Notes under the pieces: generated by a model
Databases searched by the model: none
Seen by the model: only the letters and a program-made list of their open reading frames with translations
What the model was told of the DNA's origin: nothing
Position numbers and translations under genes: made by a program
NCBI GenBank assembly: GCA_033764095.1
Contig: JANRJF010000379.1
Location: 1 to 25,055 of the forward strand
Direction of reading: 5' to 3'
DNA length: 25,055 nt
Origin: JBDTMT01 sp033764095
GTDB lineage: Bacteria; Desulfobacterota; Binatia; HRBIN30; CADEER01
In this document: positions 17,723 to 25,055 of the stretch, one piece after another
Layout of the letters: every line of letters starts with the position of its first letter
Position numbering within the stretch: the stretch's first letter is position 1

Positions 17723-17889
17723 GCCTAACGCTGATTAGACCGGCCGCCCAATCCGGCGGACGCTGCGGAGGCTGCAGTATAACGGGGGCGAGCTCACGCG
17801 GGCGGAATAGACCGGTTTCTCTACTGGAGCAACGGCTTAGCAGGTCGGATCTCAGGGGGATTCGGGATGAGTTAGACTGGCGGCCTAAC
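17723..17889 (-). other. Two attC core sites enclosing a non-coding stretch
   Basis: GCCTAAC occurs at 17723-17729, immediately before the lipoprotein ATG as read on the minus strand, and again at 17883-17889, with a degenerate GTTAGAC at 17871-17877. The stretch between contains GGCTGCAG and a complement-like CCGGCCGCCC but folds poorly by eye. It may be one long decayed attC or a cassette whose gene has decayed. No supported reading frame lies within it or in 17890-18039. Confidence 0.6.
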
Positions 17890-17997
17890 GCCTATCGTCT
17901 GGAGGGGGAAGCCTGTCGGCGGGGCTTTGCACGGCGCGGCGGCGGTCGGTCGAAGCCGTGACGCCGCGAACCGTTCGCGCGTGAAAGGGCCGCAGGC

Positions 17998-18021
17998 CAT
18001 CGCGTTCCGGGGGGCGCGATG
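17998..18021 (-). terminator. Possible terminator hairpin after the PHP-domain gene
   Basis: CATCGCG (17998-18004) and CGCGATG (18015-18021) form a perfect 7-base stem around a G-rich 10-base loop, 18 bases beyond the stop at 18040 on the minus strand. No T-run follows, so a role in termination is a guess. Confidence 0.4.
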
Positions 18022-18039
18022 CTCACGGCTACTGCGCCG

Positions 18040-19677
18040 CTAAGGGCAGGAGCCCAACGATGCGTTGACTGCGGCGATCAGCTCGGAGACCTCGACGCCG
18101 TCGCTATGGTCGGTGTCGAAAGACGGGCAGGCGCTGACCGGGGTGCTGCCGAGCGCGATGCCGACGCCGAGGATGAGCTCGTTGATCTCGACCTGGCGGT
18201 TGCCGTCGCAGTCGCCCGCGCAGGCGGGCGGCAGCGTTGCGGTCGCGGTCGGGATCGGCGTGAAGGTCGGGGTCGGCTCGGGGGCGCGCTGCAGCCAGGT
18301 GTAACTGGTGACGGTGAGCAGGCGGGTGGCGTCGCCGACCTCCAGGCGGTAGCGATCCTCGCCCGCAGCCGGGGCGGCGGCTTCGTATGCGTGCTCGAAC
18401 GGGTCGCCGCTGACCGCGACTTCCTCGATCACTGTGCCGTTCTTGATTACGCGCAGGGTCGTGCCGGCGCCGCCGCTGACCGTCGCGTGCAGCGTCGACC
18501 GGTCGGCGAAGACGGTGTCGCCGAGCCGCTGCCCGCTCAGATCGCTGTCGATCATCGGCGCGGATGGGCCGATCAACTTCACCACCGTGCGCTTGTCGCG
18601 CACGGCCTGCAGGATGGCGGCGACGCTGAGCTCGTCGGCGTAGACCAAGGTGGTCGGCGTGCCGATCGGCGAATCGAGCGGACCGAGATCCTGGCCGCCG
18701 CGATGATCGTCGCTGCCGCCGACCGCGGCGGCGCGCGAGCCCTGCGCGAGCAACCCCTCCCAATAGGTGAGGCCGGGGAAGAGGCCGGTCTGGATCTCGA
18801 CCGCGTCGATCTGCGCCGGGTCGACGTCGTGATGCCAGCCGCAGCCGATGCACAGGTCGCCGACGTCGAGCAGCGGGTGGTTGATCGACATCAGCCCGCC
18901 CTGCGCGTGCACGGCGGCGATCGCCGCTGCGATGGTGGCGCCGCGCACGCCGATGCGGTGATCGACCCACTCGGTGGTACCGATGATGTTGGCGTGGCCG
19001 GCGTAGGTGGTGAACTCGGCGCCGGGCACCAGCAGCACATCCGGATGGCCGTCCTGCGCGGCGCCGTAGAGGGTGAGCTGGCTGGTGGTGTTGTGCTCGG
19101 AGAGCATGACGAAATCGAGGCCGCGGCCGGCGGCGAAGTCGAGCACCGCGTCGATCGCCGGCCGCGCGTCGCCGCTCTCGCGCGAGTGGACGTGGAAGTC
19201 GCCGGCGTACCAGCGCGGTCCGGCCGACAGCGGCGTCGGCGCGACGTACGGGCGGCGCTCGGTCTGTGCGGCGAGCATCGGCTCGCTGCGCAGGATCACC
19301 TGCACCGCGTAGCGCGCCGGCAGCTCGCGCACCTTCGCCTTGCCGACCACCACCTCCCACTGCCCGACCGGGATCGGACCCGGGACGTAGCTGCGCGAGG
19401 CGGCATCGACGCCGACGATGGCCGGCTCGCTGTTGCCACCGCCCCAGCCGCGGAAGCCGTTCGGATCGTCGAGACCCCAGTCGAGGATGTTGGCGTCCGA
19501 CAGGTCGTCGTGCCGCACCTCGATCTCGACCGTTCCCGCTGGAACCTCGAACGGGAGGAAGAAGTGCGTCTCGTCGCCGCTCGGCACCTCGCCGTCGAGC
19601 GTGATGATGGTTTCCGCCGCGAAAGCGGGTGCGGTTAGGATGAGAAGCAGCGCGAGCGCGGTGCGGATCGGAGCCAT
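18040..19677 (-). CDS. Secreted CehA/McbA-type PHP metallo-hydrolase with dockerin-like domain
   Basis: Exported protein of 545 residues. Residues 1-21 are a signal peptide (ALALLLILTAPAFAAE). A beta-rich N-terminal domain (about 22-150) precedes a PHP domain with metal ligands in FHVHS (H162, H164), SEHN (E194, H195), GAEFTTYAGHAN (E221, H228), INHP (H267) and GGSDDH (D324, H325). This is the CehA/McbA pattern of phosphoesterase-like or amide/ester hydrolases. A small beta domain (about 375-470) and a Thr/Pro linker (PEPTPTFTPIPTATAT) lead to a 55-residue C-terminal pair of EF-hand loops, DCDGNRQVEINE and DTDHSDGVEVSE, bracketed by Cys, like a type I dockerin. The same module begins the large neighbouring surface protein. 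The ribosome site is weak. The substrate is unknown. Confidence 0.9.
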   Translation of the reverse strand: MAPIRTALALLLILTAPAFAAETIITLDGEVPSGDETHFFLPFEVPAGTVEIEVRHDDLSDANILDWGLDDPNGFRGWGGGNSEPAIVGVDAASRSYVPGPIPVGQWEVVVGKAKVRELPARYAVQVILRSEPMLAAQTERRPYVAPTPLSAGPRWYAGDFHVHSRESGDARPAIDAVLDFAAGRGLDFVMLSEHNTTSQLTLYGAAQDGHPDVLLVPGAEFTTYAGHANIIGTTEWVDHRIGVRGATIAAAIAAVHAQGGLMSINHPLLDVGDLCIGCGWHHDVDPAQIDAVEIQTGLFPGLTYWEGLLAQGSRAAAVGGSDDHRGGQDLGPLDSPIGTPTTLVYADELSVAAILQAVRDKRTVVKLIGPSAPMIDSDLSGQRLGDTVFADRSTLHATVSGGAGTTLRVIKNGTVIEEVAVSGDPFEHAYEAAAPAAGEDRYRLEVGDATRLLTVTSYTWLQRAPEPTPTFTPIPTATATLPPACAGDCDGNRQVEINELILGVGIALGSTPVSACPSFDTDHSDGVEVSELIAAVNASLGSCP

Positions 19678-19738
19678 GCCCGACCATCCGTGCGGGGCAG
19701 GGAACTAATCAAGTCCGACGGACATCTCTGTCGTGCTC

Positions 19739-19822
19739 CGGTACCCGTACTCGCTCCCGTACCCGTCAGTTCTCCTGATGAAGTCGGAATGGATCGGATT
19801 CGGGTACGGGTACGGATACGGG
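19739..19822. repeat. CCCGTACCCGTAC-type inverted repeat
   Basis: CGGTACCCGTACTCGCTCCC and CGTACCCG on the left (19739-19766) are complementary to CGGGTACGGGTACGGATACG on the right (19801-19820) across about 34 bases. The GTACGGGTAC hexamer-like unit is a recognisable dispersed low-complexity repeat. It occupies the 157-base gap between the large surface-protein gene and the PHP gene, both on the minus strand, and could attenuate read-through. Confidence 0.75.
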
Positions 19823-19834
19823 GCGCGATCGTGC

Positions 19835-22800
19835 TCACTCCACCGTCACGGCATCGGTCAGCACCTGCGGTGGGGTGCTGATGTTCTCCTGGAAGCGGCC
19901 GACGAAGCGCACCACCGAGCCGGGATCGATGTCGGCGCGGATCGGCGGCTTCATGGTGACCGTCACCGTCTGGCCGGGGCTGACGGTCGGGATGTTCCAG
20001 ATCACGCGGTTGAGCGGCGCGCAGGTGTTGAAGGAGAACGGGCCGCAGGCGCCGCCGCCGGTGGTGGTGTTGTCGAGGAAGCCGTTCGACTCCTGCGGCA
20101 CGATGCCCTCGACGCTGACGTTGCTGACCGCACCGGCGCGCGGGTTGGTGACCGACAGCGACACGGTGACCATGCCGCCCGGCGCCACGGTGTCGGTGGC
20201 GGCGGTGACCGCGAAGACCAGCGGCGGCGTGCCGACGGTGGTGACCGCCTCGGCGCGCTTCTCGGTAGTTGGGTCGTCGCCGTCGCGCAGCGACGCGTGG
20301 GCGCGCAGCGGCGTGCCCTCGACCAGCGCGTCGACCACCACCGTCACCGTGCGCACGCCGGTCTCGCCCGCCGCCAGGGCGCCGAGATTCCACTCGACGA
20401 CGTCGTCGCCGACCTGCATGCCGCCGTCCTCCGAGCTGACGAAGAACACGCCCGGCGGCAGATGCAGGCGCAGCACGGCGTCGGTCGCGTCGGTCGCGGC
20501 GACGCGGCCGAAGTACAGATCGTAGTCGAGTGTCTGGCCGCCGATGATCGGGTCGGCCGACTCGTTCAGCGCCAGGTCGAACGGCGTCTGGCGGTCGACC
20601 ACCACCGTCTGCGCCAGCACCGAATCGCGCCCGTCGGTCGGCGCCCCACCAAGATCCTGTGCCCGCGCGATCATGCGCAGCAGTGTGCCGTCGGGCGTGG
20701 CGTTGCTGACGATGGGCGGCAGGCGCACGGTGCTCGACTGGCCGGGCGGAATCAGCGGGATGGTGAAGCGCGCCAGCTCGCGCGGCGCGCACTGCAGGGT
20801 GATGGCCGAGCACGACCCGCCGCTCAGCAGGCCCTGCGAGAAGGCATCGACGCCGTCCGGCAGGCGCGCTTCGACGCGCACGCCGTTGAGATTCGAGGCG
20901 CCGGTGTTGGTGACGGTCAGCTCGGTCTCCAGCGCCTGGCCCTGCCGCACCGGATCGGGGATCGCGACGATGGACAACGCCAGCGGCGAGCCCTGCGCCA
21001 CCCGCGTCAGGATGCGGCTGCGGCTGTCGGACAGCGGGTTGGCCGCATCGCTGAGCACCGCCTCGGCGGCGAGCAGACCGCCGCCGGAGGCGTTGTTGGC
21101 GACCTGCACGCGCGCGCTGCGGCGCACGACGGCGTTGGAGGCGAGCGCACCGAGCTCCCACTCGACGCGACCGTCGGCGAGCATGCCGTCGTCGCTGGCA
21201 TCGAGCAGCGTGACGCCGGCGGGCAGGGCGAGCGTCAGCCGGCCGTCGACCGGGCTCGGATCCGACGGGCGATGCCGCGCCGTCAGCTCGTAGGTGTAGA
21301 CCTCGGCCGCCGACACCGGGTCGCGGTCGTCGTCGAGACGCAGCTCCCAGACCGTGCCGCTGTCGACGCGCACGGCGCGGCGCGCCGTGGCGATCATCGA
21401 GCCCTGCTGGTTGATCAGCCGCGCCTGGAAGGGGATCAGCGCGCCGGCCGGCGTCGACATCGACACGTAGGGATCGGCGCGCAGCGTGACGCCGCTGCGC
21501 GGCGGCACGTTGACCGGGAAGCGCACCCGCGCCCGCCGCTCGCAGGCGTTGCCGAGCGTGAACGGGCCGCAGATGCCGCCGCCCATGGTGGTGGCGTCGC
21601 TGAAGGTATCGACCAGGTCGGGGACCACCATATCGAGCGTCACCAGCTGGCCGGTGCTGGTCGGGTTGGTGAGATGGATCGACACCTCGACGTTGTCGCC
21701 GGGGCGCGCCGGGTCGGGGTTGGTCTCGATCGCGACGCCGATCGGCACGGCGGCCTGGATGCGGTCGACCGAGTTGGCGCGCTTGCCGCCCATGCCGTCG
21801 CTCTTGCGGATGAACGCCTGCGCGATGAGCAGCGCGCCCACCGGCGTCGCATTGTCCAGCTGCACGGTGAAGCGGCGGATGCCGCCGTCGCCCGGCGTCA
21901 GCGTGCCGAGCGCCCACTCGACCTTGCCGCCGACCAGCGCGCCGTCGTCGCTGGCGGAGACGAAGGTGGTGCCGGGCGGCGGGTCGACGCTGAGCAGCGT
22001 CGCCGCCTGACCCACGACGGCGCGGAAGCCGTAGGCGACCGTATAGGTGAGCAACGCGCCCGGCGTCACCGGGTCGCTCTCCGCGTTCAGGGCCAGGTCG
22101 TACGGATACGAGATGCCGGACTGCACGACGGCGGTGTAGGAGCTGGTGGCGCTCATGCCCGGCACCTCGGCGGTGCCGGTGAACAGCAGCTCGGTGCCGT
22201 TCGGCGTGCCCGGCGCGATGATCGGCGGGACGCGGAAGGTGATGCCTTCACCGGGCGCCAGCGAGCCCACGAAGTTCCAGGTCAGCCGGCTGCCCGGGTC
22301 GCAGGTGTTGATCTGGTTCACATTGCAGCGGCCGGTGCCGGAGGCGAGGTTGTCGAGGAACGGTTGGATGTTCATCGGCAGGTCGGTGTGCAGCGACACC
22401 GGGCCGATGGTCGAGCCGCCGGTGTTGGTGACGGTGAAGCTCACCTCGACCGTCTCGCCGGGGCGCACCGGGTCGGGGTTGACCTCGATCGCCAGGTTGA
22501 GCGGCGGCAGGGTGTTGGTCGGTGTCGCGGTCACCGTCGGAGTGAGCGTGATCGAGGGGGTTGGCGTGGCGGTGAAGGTCGGCGTCGCGGTGTTGGTCGG
22601 CGTCAGCGTCAGCGTCGCGGTCGGCGTCGCGGTGATGGTGCGCGTCGCGCTGGCGGTGAGCGTCGGGGTCGGGGTGAAGGTGAGGCTCGGCGTCAGCGTC
22701 ACGGTGGCGGTCAGCGACGGCGTCGCGGTCAGCGCGATGGTGGCGGTGTGAGTGGCGGTCGACGTCAGGGCCAGGGTCGCGGTGGCGGTCACCGTCGCGG

Positions 22801-23632
22801 TCGGTACCGGGGTGAAGACGCGCGCATCGATCGCCGCCACCACCGTGGCATCCTGGCCGGCGGTGGTGGTGGCGAGCTGGGCGGCGGCGTCGGCCCCGAG
22901 GCCGGCGAAGTCGAGGCTCGCCAGCGCGGCGCGGATGATGGCGATCAGCTCGCTGATGCTGAGGTCGCTGAACAGTCCGAGGCCGGACTGGTTGATCAGC
23001 CGCACCACCGCCTCGCTGCGCGGATCGAGGAACAGGTTGTCGACGGTGGTACCCGGGCTGCCGGGGCCGAAGGTGAAGCTGCGGTAGACGACGCCGGAGT
23101 CGACGTCGGACTCGAGCAGCAGCAGCGCGTTGAGCAGCGCCTCGTCGTCGACGAAGAGGGTGAAGCGGCCGTCGGCGGCGGCGACGCCGGTCTTCAGGAT
23201 GCGGCGGGCGGTCGGATCGAAGAGGCAGCGGCTGCGATCGAGGCACAGCGACAGCCGCACCCCCGAGCCGGCGCTGCAGGCGACCAGGCCGCTGGGGCTC
23301 GGACGCAGGCAGGTGCCGCGGAAGATCACCGGCGGGAAGCAGCCCTGCAGGGCCGAGTTCACCCCGGCGATCAGCTCGTCGATGGTGACCTCGGCGTTGT
23401 CGTTGCGGTCGAACGAGGTGCAGGTCTCCACCCCCTGCGCGCCGAGCGCGATGTTGACGCCGCGCACCAGCTCCTCGACGGTGACTTGCTTGTTTGAGTT
23501 ACAGTCGCCGATGCACGCCGGCACCTGCGCGCGGGCGGTGCCGCTCAGCACCGCCAACAATGCGCCGGCGACCCACAGGGGCGCCATGCTCCCGCGCCGC
23601 TGCGCCGCTTCGATATGCCGAATCACGTCCAT
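19835..23632 (-). CDS. Large secreted protein: dockerin-like pair, Thr/Pro linker, seven DUF11-like domains
   Basis: Exported surface protein of 1265 residues. The start at 23632 has GGGAG six bases upstream; a frame extension to 23791 has no such site. Residues 1-36 are a long signal peptide. Residues 40-98 hold two dockerin-type EF-hand loops (DCNSNKQVTVEE and DRNDNAEVTIDE) bracketed by Cys 40, 44, 71 and 98. Residues 100-270 form a Cys-containing domain without a recognised family (FRGTCLRPSPSGLVAC; DPRSEAVVRLINQSGLGLF). A Thr/Pro linker spans 274-377. The rest is seven Ig-like DUF11-type repeats of two alternating kinds. Kind A has NPDPVRPGE(x)VEVS(x)xVTN and a Cys pair; kind B has DPVTPG...SDDGxxxxGxVEWxLGxL. 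There is no LPXTG-like, PEP-CTERM or porin anchor; it ends QVLTDAVTVE. Adhesive or scaffold function is inferred. Confidence 0.9.
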   Translation of the reverse strand: MDVIRHIEAAQRRGSMAPLWVAGALLAVLSGTARAQVPACIGDCNSNKQVTVEELVRGVNIALGAQGVETCTSFDRNDNAEVTIDELIAGVNSALQGCFPPVIFRGTCLRPSPSGLVACSAGSGVRLSLCLDRSRCLFDPTARRILKTGVAAADGRFTLFVDDEALLNALLLLESDVDSGVVYRSFTFGPGSPGTTVDNLFLDPRSEAVVRLINQSGLGLFSDLSISELIAIIRAALASLDFAGLGADAAAQLATTTAGQDATVVAAIDARVFTPVPTATVTATATLALTSTATHTATIALTATPSLTATVTLTPSLTFTPTPTLTASATRTITATPTATLTLTPTNTATPTFTATPTPSITLTPTVTATPTNTLPPLNLAIEVNPDPVRPGETVEVSFTVTNTGGSTIGPVSLHTDLPMNIQPFLDNLASGTGRCNVNQINTCDPGSRLTWNFVGSLAPGEGITFRVPPIIAPGTPNGTELLFTGTAEVPGMSATSSYTAVVQSGISYPYDLALNAESDPVTPGALLTYTVAYGFRAVVGQAATLLSVDPPPGTTFVSASDDGALVGGKVEWALGTLTPGDGGIRRFTVQLDNATPVGALLIAQAFIRKSDGMGGKRANSVDRIQAAVPIGVAIETNPDPARPGDNVEVSIHLTNPTSTGQLVTLDMVVPDLVDTFSDATTMGGGICGPFTLGNACERRARVRFPVNVPPRSGVTLRADPYVSMSTPAGALIPFQARLINQQGSMIATARRAVRVDSGTVWELRLDDDRDPVSAAEVYTYELTARHRPSDPSPVDGRLTLALPAGVTLLDASDDGMLADGRVEWELGALASNAVVRRSARVQVANNASGGGLLAAEAVLSDAANPLSDSRSRILTRVAQGSPLALSIVAIPDPVRQGQALETELTVTNTGASNLNGVRVEARLPDGVDAFSQGLLSGGSCSAITLQCAPRELARFTIPLIPPGQSSTVRLPPIVSNATPDGTLLRMIARAQDLGGAPTDGRDSVLAQTVVVDRQTPFDLALNESADPIIGGQTLDYDLYFGRVAATDATDAVLRLHLPPGVFFVSSEDGGMQVGDDVVEWNLGALAAGETGVRTVTVVVDALVEGTPLRAHASLRDGDDPTTEKRAEAVTTVGTPPLVFAVTAATDTVAPGGMVTVSLSVTNPRAGAVSNVSVEGIVPQESNGFLDNTTTGGGACGPFSFNTCAPLNRVIWNIPTVSPGQTVTVTMKPPIRADIDPGSVVRFVGRFQENISTPPQVLTDAVTVE
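22502..22813 (-). repeat. Degenerate tandem repeat coding the Thr/Pro/Ala linker
   Basis: About 310 bases of imperfect short units (GTCGGCGTCGCGGT-like on the plus strand) encode a linker such as TPTPTLTASATRTITATPTA in the large surface protein. It is a low-complexity, probably extended and possibly glycosylated spacer. Copy number may vary between strains, as in other repeats of this kind. Confidence 0.8.
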
Positions 23633-23787
23633 TCCAGTCTCCCAACCCGAAGTGCGCGCAGGCGCTGTGCGGCTTGCGTTCAACAGAGGTGAACGACGTT
23701 CAAGGTGGGGGCGTTGGTAAGAGTTACCGGTCGCCGAGACGGCATGTGCGGTGGCGCGTGGTCGGGCTCGTCCGTCACGGGCGCGGG

Positions 23788-23910
23788 CCACGGATTACAC
23801 GGATCGATCAAGACCACGGATGACACGGAATCGGAGGGAAGGCCGGAAGGAGCGAGCCTGCGACCGGCCCTTCCGTGTAATCCTCCGAGATCCTTCCGTG
23901 TAATCCGTGG
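23788..23910. repeat. Complex CCACGGATTACACGGAT palindromic element
   Basis: The left end CCACGGATTACACGGATCGA and then CCACGGATGACACGGA are answered on the right by TCCGTGTAATCC and TTCCGTGTAATCCGTGG (23894-23910). The core CGGAGGGAAGGCCGG pairs with CCGGCCCTTCCG. It is a longer, multi-stem relative of 12724-12789. It lies in the 362-base gap (23633-23994) between the divergent start of the surface-protein gene and the dioxygenase 3' end. The other parts of that gap hold no gene I can support. Confidence 0.88.
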
Positions 23911-23966
23911 ACCCAGCGCGTCGCGAAACCAGACGAACCTCGGCGTCGCTGCGCGCCGCCGGACAT

Positions 23967-23980
23967 GGGGCTGGAGCCCC
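23967..23980 (-). terminator. GGGGCTGGAGCCCC hairpin after the dioxygenase gene
   Basis: A short perfect palindrome, GGGGCTGGAGCCCC, 14 bases beyond the stop of the dioxygenase gene on the minus strand. The stem is about five bases with a four-base loop. It may help end transcription, but it also resembles a common dispersed palindrome. Confidence 0.4.
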
Positions 23981-23994
23981 GCGCCACCGGACTC

Positions 23995-24987
23995 CTACAA
24001 CGACAACCACAGCCGCAGCAGGTGCCGTTTCCCGCCGGGTGTCGCGTCGTCCTCATACGCGGTGCGGGCGTGCAGCACGGTGTGGTTCGAGACCAGCTGC
24101 AGGTCACCGGGGCGCAGCTGCATGTCGAGGTACAGCGCCGGATCGTTGGCGATCGCCTCGTAGAGATCGAGCAGCTCGCGCTCGGCGGCGGTGAAGCGCG
24201 GCGCCTCGGGGTGGCGCTCGACCGAGCGGAAGTAGTCGCTGTGGTAGAAGGTGCGCAGCCTGCCGTCGGCGTAGCGACAGGGCGGCACCGGCAGGTAGGG
24301 CGGCTGGTCGCCGCGCTCGGCGTCGCGATTGTCGAGCAGGAACGGCTCGTAGAGCCGCTCGACCAGATCCGGGCGGCGCGCCAGCAGCGCGTTGTACACC
24401 GATACCGAGCTGACCAGTCGGCTGGCGCCGCCGCGCCGGGCAGTGCGCAGGCAGAGCAGGCCAACGGCGTCGGCGAGATCGCAGTGGTAGGCGATGTCGC
24501 CGGCGGTGCGGTAGCGGCGCACGAACGGGTTGGCGGCGTCCTCGCCGGTGTCGACGACGTGGCCGAGCAGCTCGCCGGCCGGGTTCTGCGCACCGGGGCG
24601 GCCGAGGTGCTGGCCGAGGCCCCAGTAGACCAGCGAGCTGTCCGCTTCGCCCCAGCGCTCGACCGGCAGACCGCGCAGCAGCAGGAAGCCGCGGCCGTTG
24701 GTCAGCGTGTCACGCCAGGCGGCGATGCGGGGCGCCAGCTGCGGCAGGGGAAAGTCGTCGCGGCGCAACGTCTCGATGGTCGCGCCGCGTGCCCGGGCGG
24801 TGGCCAGCGCCTGGTCGAGCTCGGCGAGCGCGGCGCGGTCGAGCGTCTCGCTCCACAGTCGTTCGTCGCGCAGCTCGGCACCGCGCCACGCCGCCGGCCC
24901 CGCGATCGGCGTGCGCCGCACGCCGTCGTGCGGGCGGTTGAAGTAGTGCATCGCCTGCGCGCCGAAGCTGTTCCAGCCGTCGTCCAT
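23995..24987 (-). CDS. TauD/TfdA family Fe(II)/2-oxoglutarate dioxygenase
   Basis: Cytoplasmic non-haem iron dioxygenase, 330 residues from ATG 24987; a GTG at 25020 in the same frame lies in a repeat and is less likely. The iron ligands are seen as H168 and D170 in YHCDLADAVGLLCL and the distal His 306 in NHTVLHARTAYED. R325 in RHLLRLWLSL is the probable 2-oxoglutarate-binding Arg. Other family blocks are GFLLLRGLPVERW, YWGLGQHLGRPGAQNPAGELLGHV and YHSDYFRS. The subgroup resembles TauD-like proteins annotated only as TauD/TfdA dioxygenase; no sulfonate or other pathway gene is nearby to suggest a substrate. Direct copies of a palindromic repeat flank it, so it may have moved as a unit. Confidence 0.92.
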   Translation of the reverse strand: MDDGWNSFGAQAMHYFNRPHDGVRRTPIAGPAAWRGAELRDERLWSETLDRAALAELDQALATARARGATIETLRRDDFPLPQLAPRIAAWRDTLTNGRGFLLLRGLPVERWGEADSSLVYWGLGQHLGRPGAQNPAGELLGHVVDTGEDAANPFVRRYRTAGDIAYHCDLADAVGLLCLRTARRGGASRLVSSVSVYNALLARRPDLVERLYEPFLLDNRDAERGDQPPYLPVPPCRYADGRLRTFYHSDYFRSVERHPEAPRFTAAERELLDLYEAIANDPALYLDMQLRPGDLQLVSNHTVLHARTAYEDDATPGGKRHLLRLWLSL

Positions 24988-25016
24988 CGTTCGATCCCGT
25001 CCGTCAGCGTCTGAGG

Positions 25017-25055
25017 CCACGGATTACACGGATCAATCAAGACCACGGATTACAC
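25017..25055. repeat. Truncated CCACGGATTACACGGAT repeat at window edge
   Basis: CCACGGATTACACGGATCAA followed by TCAAGACCACGGATTACAC, cut by the window end. It matches the left end of the element at 23788 almost base for base and in the same orientation. It begins 30 bases upstream of the dioxygenase start codon. Confidence 0.85.

Larger units (their letters stand above)
15463..17889 (-). mobile_element. Integron cassette cluster without integrase (CALIN)
   Basis: At least three intact attC sites, one decayed attC and two further core-site sequences, all read in the minus direction, each separating a short cassette with genes on the minus strand. Cassette content (lipoprotein, immunity protein, toxin/antitoxin pairs) is typical of sedentary arrays. 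Base composition is visibly lower in GC than the flanks. No integron integrase or attI is present in the window, so the cluster either lost its platform or lies far from it. Confidence 0.88.

Noticed and set aside
15463..17889. An integron integrase or attI site near the cassettes
   Set aside because: No tyrosine-recombinase frame is present on either strand in or around the cluster.
22502..22813. Repeated units considered as a CRISPR or satellite array
   Set aside because: Units are short, degenerate and codon-periodic with no spacers. They encode a Thr/Pro linker.
19733..23497. Plus-strand 1254-codon frame opposite the surface protein
   Set aside because: The composition is that of an antisense shadow. 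The minus strand has a signal peptide, EF-hand loops and DUF11 repeats.

Overview
The window is a very GC-rich bacterial chromosome fragment, Gram-negative by its envelope genes (osmoregulated periplasmic glucan synthesis, lipoproteins, signal peptides). Two secreted proteins carry a Cys-bracketed dockerin-like EF-hand pair next to Thr/Pro-rich linkers. I associate this with uncultivated deltaproteobacterial or Binatota-like genomes, but that placement is inference; there is no rRNA or other phylogenetic marker here.

Positions 1-2119 hold the end of a sensor histidine kinase and a sigma-54-activating response regulator (NtrC type). Positions 2280-12694 form a carbohydrate locus. On the minus strand is a translationally coupled run opgG > opgH > DUF3131/glucanase-like gene. 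Beyond it lies an ABC-transporter ATPase of the MalK/UgpC type. On the plus strand, starting divergently from opgG, are a sugar-binding lipoprotein and two MalF/MalG-type permeases with no ATPase of their own. Together these could make, trim and re-import beta-1,2-glucan fragments; the substrate is inferred from context. Positions 12856-14917 hold a DUF2834 membrane protein followed after 4 bases by a phytoene-desaturase-like FAD oxidoreductase.

Positions 15463-17889 are a cluster of integron attC sites without an integrase in view (a CALIN), visibly less GC-rich than its surroundings. Reading on the minus strand, its cassettes hold a small lipoprotein, a CdiI-type immunity protein, a small toxin/antitoxin pair and hicB with a frameshifted hicA. 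The attC sequence supplies stop codons for two genes and the C-terminal tail of a third. A YCII-domain gene (15080-15421) follows a decayed attC.

Positions 18040-23632 encode two secreted proteins: a PHP/CehA-type metallo-hydrolase with a C-terminal dockerin-like domain, and a 1265-residue surface protein with an N-terminal copy of that domain, a Thr/Pro linker of about 100 residues and seven DUF11-like beta domains of two alternating types. Positions 23995-24987 encode a TauD/TfdA-like Fe(II)/2-oxoglutarate dioxygenase flanked by two direct copies of a palindromic repeat.

The most unusual large-scale signal is the number of distinct inverted or G-rich repeats of dispersed type (at least eight sequence families). 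They sit at gene boundaries, and three lie in frame inside the ends of coding sequences: the OpgG signal peptide, the C-terminus of the binding protein and the N-terminus of the second permease. No rRNA, tRNA or CRISPR array was seen.
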